Made by a program: the position numbers and the translations under genes
From: Alviniconcha marisindica
Lineage: Eukaryota; Mollusca; Gastropoda; Provannidae
Length of the DNA: 64,000 bases
Assembly: GCA_018857735.1 (NCBI GenBank)
Contig: JABMCL010000968.1
Coordinates: forward strand, 311,001 to 375,000
Reading direction: 5' to 3'
Shown here: positions 1-10,400 of the stretch, one piece after another
Layout of the letters: each line of letters begins with the position of its first letter
Numbering within the stretch: position 1 is the stretch's first letter
The notes under the pieces: model-generated
The model's input: the letters and a program-made list of their open reading frames with translations, nothing else
The model's database searches: none
Told to the model about the DNA's origin: nothing

Positions 1-164
1 AGGTTGGCAACCTGTACTTCAATTCCTCCAAGATTGGCTACATCACCTACATCCGCTCCCCAGACTCCTCAGGGCTCAGCGTGGCCATCATCGCTCTTAT
101 CGTCGTGCTGATACTCGTTGTCCTCGCCTTCATCGTTCTTGTTGTCATTATGAAGCGGCAGAAG
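1..164 (+). CDS. MET: MET-like exon 1 of window: ectodomain end and transmembrane helix
   Basis: Reading frame starts at base 3. Residues 1-24 are the membrane-proximal ectodomain with NSS and SPDSSG; residues 25-50 are an uninterrupted hydrophobic helix ([16 protein letters not shown]...) followed by the basic stop-transfer KRQK. Donor gtatac at 165, phase 0. The first base(s) may include the preceding acceptor AG (bases 1-2), so the exon may begin exactly at 3. Confidence 0.88.
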
Positions 165-3100
165 GTATACACTAGTTGGCATGTTTGTCCATGCATGTAT
201 GTTTGATTGAATGAATGAAAAGTTATACATGGCGCATAAACACTTCCACACAAAGCCTTGAATGTTCACAGCGCCAGATACACACAGTACATATGTGTAA
301 ACTTTCCCCAAGCTAAAACTACCAAAAGACATTTGTACCAACAAAGTACAAACAGCCCCACCCCCTCCGCAAAGTGCAACTATACATAGCAGTTAAATGC
401 AGAAATATATACAGAGTTAAAAATGATGATAAACAAAAACAATATTAAAGACACATTTGCCCACAGTGTCACCTTTCTGGCCTGTTATGGGTTTTCCCAT
501 GTTTTATTTGTATTCAGATTGAGTTTGTATGTCTGTTGGTTGGTCGAAGTGTTGCTTTGTCCACAGAAACCGTAGGTTTATTAGGGACAGGAGCCCAGGA
601 CGTCCACCTCAACTTTCTCACAGCTCCTGGGTTATATGCCTGACCTGAGCACAGTTTTATATATATGCCTGTGTGGTGAACGTGTGTGTCTGTTAATACA
701 TATATATGTATCTGGGTTTTTTACTTGTTATCAGTTGGACCTGCCTCTCTCTGCGTTCGTTGAGCTTTTGGCATTTGTTTCTACCAATCCAGTCTATGTT
801 TGCAGGTTGGATTCTTCAAGCCCAAGGGTCCGATACCAACCATTGCATACACAGCTGGCCACCAAGTTGGTTTTGACGGCATCGACTCCAACGGTACACG
901 CACCTACAACATGGAGGCTGTTGAGAATGGTGGGTTGGGGCATGGGGGGGGGGGGGGGGGGGTGCTGACTCATTGAATGCCTGATTTTAAAATCAGTAGA
1001 CTACAAAACTCTTAGTTTTGGAGCGATGACATGTTGTTTGTAAGCTGACACGGACACGCAGTTTGAACCGTTTTGTGTTTGGATCTTGTTTTAGAACGCT
1101 AGCAGTCATTCCGTTTCAGATTTTTATTACTTACTCTGCTCTGAAGTCCAGAAATGCTCCTGTATGACTTCAACATGGTATCAACAGCATGTTCAGTCAC
1201 AAACTTTTCCTGTGGATCAGGTTCTTTTAGCGTGCTCTAAGCACGCAGGGAAGTTTAGCGTCATGTTTTTACACACCACTTGCACCTCAGCAGCAGTGTG
1301 TAACATTTTCACACCACCCTCAAACTCTGTATCACTGTATGCAACATCACTTGCACAGTATGTAACAGTTTCACACCACCCTCAAACTCTGTATCACTGT
1401 ATGCAACATCACTTGCACAGTATGTAACATTTTCACACCACCCTCAAACTCTGTATCACTGTATGCAACATCACTTGCACAGTATGTAACATTTTCACAC
1501 CACCCTCAAACTCTGTATCACTGTATGCAACATCACTTGCACAGTATGTAACATTTTCACACCACCCTCAAACTCTGTATCACTGTATGCAACATCACTT
1601 GCTCAGTATGTAACATTTTCACACCACCCTCAAACTCTGTATCACTGTCTGCAACATCACTTGCACAGTATGTAACATTTTCACACCACCCTCAAACTCT
1701 GTATCACTGTCTGCAACATCACTTGCACAGTATGTAACATTTTCACACCACCCTCAAACTCTGTATCACTGTCTGCAACATCACTTGCACAGTATGTAAC
1801 ATTTTCACACCACCCTCAAACTCTGTATCACTGTCTGCAACATCACTTGCACAGTATGTAACATTTTCACACCACCCTCAAACTCTGTATCACTGTCTGC
1901 AACACCACTTGCACAGTATGTAACATTTTCACACCACCCTCAAACTCTGTATCACTGTCTGCAACACCACTTGCACAGTATGTAACATTTTCACACCACC
2001 CTCAAACTCTGTATCACTGTATGCAACGTCACTAGCACAGTATGTAACATTTTCACACCACCCTCAAACTCTGTATCACTGTATGCAACATCACTTGCAC
2101 AGTATGTAACATTTTCACGCCACCCTCAAACTCTGTATCACTGTCTGCAACATCACTTGCACAGTATGTAACATTTTCACGCCACCCTCAAACTCTGTAT
2201 CACTGTGTGCAACATCACTTGCACAGTATGCAACATTTTCACGCCGCACTTGAACTCCATATTGCTGTATGTGCAGCATCTACAACTGTGCATGAACGAA
2301 CGCGTCTCCGCTGTGCAGATTATTTCGACAGATCGCAGATTCTTGGCGCGGAGGCGGCACCTCTAGTACCCATTGACCCGGACATCCTCAGGCTGATGGA
2401 GAATGAGAGTCTGCTGATTGACAAGGAGTGTCTGACCCTGGGAGAGGAGATCGGCAAAGGTTGGTGCAGATACCGCCAGCTTGGTGGGGGGGGGGGGGGG
2501 GGGGGGGGGTTGTAAAGTTTGCTGCTGAAATTGCTGGGTGTTGCTGATGTTCATGTGGGTACCGTGAGGAGTTGGGTTAGGCGTTGTGATGTTTGTTGGT
2601 GAAGATGCTGGGTGTTGCCGATGTTGATGTGGGTATCGTGCTGAGCTGGGTTGAGTGTTGTGATGTCTGTTAGTGAAGATGCTGGGTGTTGCCGATGTTG
2701 ATGTGGGTACCGTGATGAGCTGGGTTAGGCGTTGTGATGTTTGTTAGTGAAAATGCTGGGTGTTGCCGGTGTTGTGCAGGTACTGTGAGGAGTTGTGTGC
2801 TGGTGTTGCGACGTTTGTTAATGAAGATGCTGAGTGTTGCAAATGTTGTGTGGTACCTTGAGGAGTTGGGTGTGGGTGCTGCAAAGAAGAGTGAAGATAC
2901 CTAGTTCCCAGAGTATGATGCAGAGGTCGGTGCCAGTAATGGGAAGAGGTGAGAGTCAGTGAAGATACTGTTGAACCCTTGGTGAGGACCACCCTGATTA
3001 GACCATCCTGATGAAAGACCACCCGGTACCCTGATTAAACCATCCTGATGAAAGACCACCCTGAGAAAAGACCACCTTGATGAAAGACCATCCTGAGGAA

Positions 3101-5480
3101 AGACCACCTTGATGAGAGACCATCCTAAGGAAAGTCCACCCTGATGAAAGACCACCCGATTAGACCATCCTGATGAAAGACCACCTTGATGAAAGACCAT
3201 CCTGATTAAAGACCACCTTGATGAGAGACCATGCTGAGGAAAGACCATCCTGTGAAAAGACCATCCTGTTGAAAGACCACCTTGATGAAAGACCATCTTG
3301 ATGAGAGACCATCCTGTTGAAAGACCACCTTGATGAAAGACCATCCTGTTGAAAGACCATCCTGATGAAAGACCATCCTGATGAAAGACCACCCAGAGAA
3401 AAGACTATCCTGAGGAGAGACCACTTTGATAGACCATCCTGAGGAAAGACCACCCTGTTGAAAGACCACCCTGATTAGACCATCCTGATGAAAGACCACC
3501 TTGATGGAAGTCCATCCTGATGAGAGACCACCCCAATTAGAATTGATCCTGATAAAAGACCACCCTGATGAAAGACATTCTGATGAAAGACCATCCCTGT
3601 GTAAGCTCACTCCTCTCTGATAACTTTTTGTTGTTGTTCAAACCTTTCCCTGTATATGCCCATTCCCATGTTGTGTATGTATGGTAATATGTTCGCACTG
3701 GTTGACTGGGCGTAAAACACCGATTTACTAACTATGGTGATAGGTTAAATGTATGACAAAAAAAGTAAAGAAGCAGAGAAAGGCGGGGAGAGAGAAGAGG
3801 GAAACAGGAAGAAGAATCAGAATATTTACGTATATCGTTCAAATTACAAATATGTGTTTCGCAGAGAACTTGCTAAGGTGTGCTTGCGTGTGCAGGTAAC
3901 TTTGGCTGTGTGAAGAGAGGGTTCCTGACTCTACCTGAACAGAAAGGCGATATACTGGTGGCCATCAAGACCTTACATGGTGAGTGGTGGTCTTGTTTTT
4001 TTTTACCTTTGTATTACATGGGGGTGGGGTGAGGGGGGGGGGGGGGGAGTACAATCTGGTCTTTCAGACAACAATTCCAGTCTGGTCTTTCAGACAACAA
4101 TCCCAGTCACTGTACAGTCTGGTCTTTCAGACAACAATCCCAGTCACTGTACAGTCTGGTCTTTCAGACAACAATCCCAGTCACTGTTCAGTCTGGTCTT
4201 TCAGACAACAATCCCTGTCACTGTACTGTCTGGTCTTTCAGACAACAATCCCAGTCACTGTACTGTCTGGTCTTTCAGACAACAATCCCTGTCACTGTAC
4301 TGTCTGGTCTTTCAGACAACAATCCCAGTCACTGTACTGTCTGGTCTTTCAGACAACAGTCCCAGTCACTGTACTGTCTGGTCTTTCAGACAACAGTCCC
4401 AGTCACTGTACTGTCAGGTCTTTCAGACAACAGTCCCAGTCACTGTACAGTCAGGTCTTTCAGACAACAGTCCCAGTCACTGTACAGTCTGGTCTTTCAG
4501 ACAACAATCCCAGTCACTGTACAGTCAGGTCTTTCAGACAACAGTCCCAGTCACTGTACAGTCAGGTCTTTCAGACAACAGTCCCAGTCACTGTACAGTC
4601 AGGTCTTTCAGACAACAGTCCCAGTCACTGTACAGTCAGGTCTTTCAGACAACAATCCCAGTCACTGTACTGTCTGGTCTTTCAGACAACAACCCCGTCA
4701 CTGTACTGTCTGGTCTTTCAGACAACAATCCCAGTCACTGTACTGTCAGGTCTTTCAGACAACAACCCCAGTCACTGTACTGTCAGGTCTTTCAGACAAC
4801 AATCCCAGTCACTGTACTGTATGGTCTTTCAGACAACAATCCCAGGCCAATTGAGCTGCAGAGCTTCCTGCAGGAGGCGCTGATCATGAAGGACTTCCAC
4901 CACGACAACGTGCTGACGCTGATCGGCATCTGCCTGAATCTGGACGCCATGCCGCTCGTCGTCTTGCCCTTCATGAAACACGGCGACCTCCTGACCTACA
5001 TACGTGATGAGCGTAATGTGAGATTTGCCAATAAGCATACTGCATACTTGGTGCAGGGCAGAGGGGGTTTGGGACTGACATGACTAAGGTCTTTGGAGAC
5101 TTCTGTGCTCAGCTTACTGCAGCTTATTTTCACATATTTTGCTTGGGGGTCTTGAATAATGGAATAATATTAATTAATATGGGTTGGGGGGGGGGGGGCG
5201 GGGGGGGATTTGTTTCATGAATAATGGATTTTACTCTTAGTCTTAATGATTCTGTTTGGTTGGGCAGACATATATTTTCAGTGATGTATTGTTTTCAGAT
5301 ATTTGTTATTTTGAGTCTTTCTGTCTTATATTTGGAGATTTTGTATTTTCTCTTGAATAATGGATTTTGCTCTTAATGATTACATTTGGTTAGGCAAATA
5401 CTTATTTTTAGTAATATGTCATTTTCAGGTATTTACTTTGTCATTCAGAGTAGGTTTCTGACTGACATTTGGAGTATATA

Positions 5481-5511
<31 letters not shown>

Positions 5512-5519
5512 GCATGCAC

Positions 5520-5556
<37 letters not shown>

Positions 5557-7445
5557 GTTGGTATGATTATGTCCTGTCAAAGACAGTGAATTTTAGTTTG
5601 GCAACACAGCTGACTTTTTTTTTCTTCTCTCTCTCTGATTTTGAGTTCAGTTTACCTCTCTGTGATTAACAGTTACTTACCTCTTCACTGGATCTGAGTG
5701 AAAGAGTGAAGCTAACAAAACCATGATTCATTTCACAGTGGCTTGTTTAGAAACCCTGGCCTCATCTCAGGTCCAGACAGGACACTGTTTGGGTTAACAG
5801 GACATTTCATTCCAATTACTAACTAAATGAACTAATCTAGTGGTTTTAAGTTACGTTGCATGTACCTTTCTACCGATTTATATCATGAGCAGTCTCCAGT
5901 TTTCATTGATTGTATTTTGGACTCGTAAATATATTTTGTCATTATTACGAAATTCAAGATTCAAGATTACTTTAATATCTCATCAGAGAAATTAAAACGT
6001 GGCTGAACATTAACCACATCACAGTACACAGTAACACATATTTTATATTTTAAAACTCGAAGAACAAATTGATTTGGCTGTCAGCAGCTTAATTGCCACC
6101 AAAGACATAACTGATGTTGAATTATGACAACAATTTTAGTTGCATGGATAGGTTAATTAGATAGTTTATTTTTATTTTTTAAGTTTTTAATTCTGCTGAG
6201 ATTTAACCTATGCTTATAATTTAACCCTTTTTGGTTGATTTGCAGCAACCCACCATAAAGGATTTAATTATGTTTGGCGTTGACATTGCTCGTGGAATGG
6301 ATTATCTGGCAGGCCTCAAGTTTGTGCATAGAGATTTAGCTGCCAGAAACTGCATGTAAGTGCACATGGATCCAGACATTGTCACCGTGTAGAGTGTGGC
6401 AGTGTTTGTCCTAACTGTTGTTGGTTTATTGTGTAACAGCCAAAAGAAACATGGCTTTTGACTGGAGAGACTGAGCCCCAAGAATCCAACCCAAATGCAC
6501 CATTGCATGAAGAAATGTTGACCCAAAAATCCAACTTGGTCACACTCACTACTGCATGAAGAGGTGTTGCCTGAAGAATCCAAGGCAAACTCTCACCATT
6601 GCATGAAGAAATCCCCCACCCCCCACACCCCCTCTCCAACCCTCCCATCCCCACTCCCAAGAATCCAACCCAGATTCTCTCTATTGCATGAAGAGATGTT
6701 GCCCCAATAAGTCATCAAAACTTGCACTAGTTCATAAAGTGATGTTGCCACAAGAATCCAACCCAAACTCACACAAGTTCATGAAGTGATGTTGCCCCAA
6801 GAATCCAACCCAGACTCACACTAGTTCATGAAGTGATGTTGCCCCAAGAATCCAACCCAGACTCATGCTAGTTCATGAAGAGATGTTGCCCCAAGACTCC
6901 AAACCAAACTCACACAAGTTCTTGTAGAGATGTTGCTCCAAGAATCCAAACCAAACTCACACAAGTTCATGTAGAGATGTTGCCCCAAGAATCCAACCCA
7001 AACTCACACAAGTTCATGAAGAGATGTTGCCCCAAGAATCCAGCCCAAACTTGCACTGGTTCATGTAGAGATGTTGCCCCAAGAAGCCAACCCAATTTCT
7101 CACAAGTGCATTTTCACTGTCAATGATTTATTCACATGCTAATTGTTGTGCTCACCCATCTTTCTCCTGTCTCAGTGTTTCGATCACGTCACTTGGTGTG
7201 TCTGTTGCATGGTAAATGTTGAGCACATGTTTAGTTTATACCCTGTGGTGTGCTTGCAAAATAAAGCAGGCAAAAGTTCAGCTGTATCTTTTTCCAATAT
7301 TTAAGTTCAGAGCCAAGACTGACTGCTAAAGAGATCAAAACCAAGAGAGTCGTTGGTGTTACACACTTTTCTTTTGCCATGCAATAATTAAAGTACTTAT
7401 AAAGCACAAAATCTCATCCATTGAGACTATTCTATGTGCGTACAT

Positions 7446-7494
<49 letters not shown>

Positions 7495-10400
7495 TAACAG
7501 GCACTGGCACCTCCACACACGAGCATACTGACTATTCAAAAGTTAATTTACACACACCTTAAAACAGGCAACAAACAGAGACTTGAGACAGATGAAGACA
7601 GCAGAACGGAATGAAAAACATGGCAGGTCTATAGTTTTGGGGGAAAAAAATGTCTTCAAGTTTGACTTGAATGAGTCCAGAGAGGATTTATGTTGGAGAG
7701 GAAGGGAAGGTACATTCCATGCAGAGGGACTGAAGATGGAAAAGGCTTCACTGAAGGGAGATAGTTGTTGGTCCAGAAACAGACTATGAATGGTGGGGGT
7801 GGGGTGGGGTGGGGGCTTGGAAGTAGTAACCTCACTGCCAGTTTGCATGTACCAGAAGGTACAACAGATGTACTTATACCCTTCAGTAGAAAGTCTCAAG
7901 AGGTGAGAAGTGTGAAATTGTGAATGTACTGGACTCCCAATCTTGTGGACCTTATGATGTGGACAATATTTGTCAGATCCTAATTAAGGTGCACTGTACT
8001 TTGGGAGCTCTCATGAGCTCTTTTCAGACCACTTTTCCGTGAACACTTCTGTTCATAGGTTCATGTAAATAAGTCCCGCTGAAGACCACCTTTCTTTTAA
8101 GACCACTTTTCCATGAATGCTTCTGTTCATAGGTTCATGTAAATGAACTTCTGCTGAAGACCGCCTTTCTTTTAAGACCACTTTTCCATGAACACTTCTG
8201 TTCCTAGATTCATGTAAAATAAGTCCTGCTGAAGACCACCTTCCTTTTAAAACCACTTTTCCATGAACACTTCTGTTCCTAGGTTCATGTAAAATAAGTC
8301 CTGCTGAAGACCACCTTCTTTTAAGACCACTTCTCCATGAACACTTCTGTTCATGGGTTCATGTAAATAAGTCCTGAAGACCACCTTCTTTTATGACCAC
8401 TTTTACATGAACACTTCTGTTCCTAGGTTCATGTAAATAAAGCCCTCCTGAAGACAGCCTTTAAGACCACTTTTCATGAACACTTCTGTTCCTAGGTTCA
8501 TGTAAATGAACCTCCTGCCAAAGACCACCTTTCTTTTAAGACCACTTCTCCATGAACACCTTTCTGTTCCTAGGTTCGTGTAAATGAAGCCCTCCAACAA
8601 AATAAGAACTTTCCTTCATGCTGCATTAAGTGTGAACACACACATACATGACACACACCTAAGGACAAGGTGAAAGCTGTATAACACTGCACTATGACTG
8701 TTCCCTGTTCCTCAGGAAAGCAAGCCTGGTTTACCACTGAGGATAGGTTGACAGAGCACACAATTATGAAATGAAAAAGTTACAAGAAAATTATAATTGC
8801 AGGTGGGTTGGGGGGTGGGGGGACAAAATAACAATCTCAGGCAGGGAGGGGTTGGTGGGGGGAGGGGGGTGTGTGAAGGAGAGAACCCACAAAAAAACGA
8901 AATATAAGTGAAGATGCGGATGACCCTTTGAGCGACTCTCCCCTTCTACTCAGCAGTTTTGCAGATGATCGTCTATCCATTTTGAAACACAACCCTTTGG
9001 CTTTGACAGGCTGGACGAGGAGTTCCGCGTGCGGGTGGCCGACTTTGGGCTGGCGCGTGACATCTACGAAAAGGAGTACTACAGCTCGGAGAACAAGAAA
9101 GCTAAGCTGCCTGTCAAGTGGATGGCGCTGGAGAGCTTGGAGAAGGGTACCTACAGCTCCAAGACGGACGTGGTCAGTGCAGGTTTTCCCACCGTCTTCA
9201 TGCTGTCTTAGGCTGTGTCCCACTGTCGTCATGCTGTCTTAGGCTGTGTCCCACTGTCTAGCTCATGCATGTTCTTGCAGGCTGTGTCCCACTGTCGTCT
9301 TTATGCCATGTCTGCACGCTTGGCCTTTGCAGCTGCTAGGTGTTTCCACTGTCTGCATGCTGTTGGGACTTATGGGCTGGCTGTTTCCACTGTCTGCATG
9401 CTGTTAGACTTAGGCTGGTTTTACTGCTGCATTGCATGTTAGAGTTAGGCTGTTTCCTGTCAGCATGCTGTCTAGGGGTCCCAGCTTCATGCTGTTAGAT
9501 TCAGGCTGGTTTCCACTGTCGCATGCTGTCTAGGCTGTGTCCCACTGTCTTCATGCTGTCTTAGGCTGTGTCCCACTGTCTCATGCTGTCTTAGCTGTGT
9601 CCCACTGTCTGCATGCTGTCTTAGGCTGTTTTCCACTGTCTGCATGCTGTCTTAGGCTGTTTTCCACTGTCTGCATGCTGTTAGACTTAGGCTGTTTTCC
9701 ACTGTCTGCATGCTGTTAGACTTAGACTGTTTTCCACTGTCTGCATGCTTTAGATTAGGCTGTTTCCCACTGTCAGCATGCTGTCCTAGGCTGTGTCCCA
9801 CTGTCTTCATGCTGTCTTAGGCTGTGTCCCACTGTCTTCATGCTGTCTTAGGTTGTTTTCCACTGTCTGCATGCTGTCTTAGGCTGACATTCAAGGTCAA
9901 ATGCCAGGTGGTGTTTCTGAGAATGTCATGGGGAGGTGGCATATATTGTGTGTTTCATGTTACAGTGGTTGTATGGCGGGTTGTGTGTTTCAGTGGTTAT
10001 ATGCTGTGTTGCGTGTTTCAGCAGTCATATGCTGTGTTGTATGTTTCAGTAGTCATATAATGTGTTGTATGTTTCAATGGTCATATGATGTGTTCTGTGT
10101 TTCAGTGGTCATATGCTGTGTTGTGTGTTTCAGTAGTCATATACTGTGTTGTATGTTTCAATGGTCATATCTCATATGATGTGTTCTATGTTTCAGTGGT
10201 CATATGCTGTGTTGTGTGTTTCAGTGGTCATATGATGTGTTGTGTGTTTCAGTGGTCATAAGCTGTGTGTTTCAGTGGTCATATGCTGTGTGTTTCAGTG
10301 GTCATATGGTGTAGTGCTGTGGGAGCTACTGACCCGGGGAGTCACGCCCTACCCAGAAGTGGACAACTGGGACATCATCCGCTACCTGAAAGCAGGACGC

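Noticed and set aside
1290..2260. Possible CRISPR-like array of regular repeats
   Set aside because: Units are contiguous with no unique spacers, and the genome is eukaryotic. The same holds for the other arrays.
1290..2318. Claim that the 62-bp array also copies its neighbouring exon's acceptor
   Set aside because: Each unit has a gcacag, but the following bases (tatgtaac) do not match the exon head attatttcgac well enough.
2901..3610. Minus-strand open frames rich in [12 protein letters not shown]
   Set aside because: Translation of the 16-17-bp intronic minisatellite; lies inside a MET-like intron.
3977..5083. A single 368-codon open frame covering the array and kinase exon
   Set aside because: Starts inside the donor of exon 3896-3979 and reads intron; the kinase part is real but only as exon 4833-5017. 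Continuous reading from exon 3896-3979 in its own frame hits a stop in the intron.
6480..7105. Claim that the 47-bp array copies the end of exon 6246-6355
   Set aside because: Only a short tgcatg-type similarity; not distinguishable from chance.
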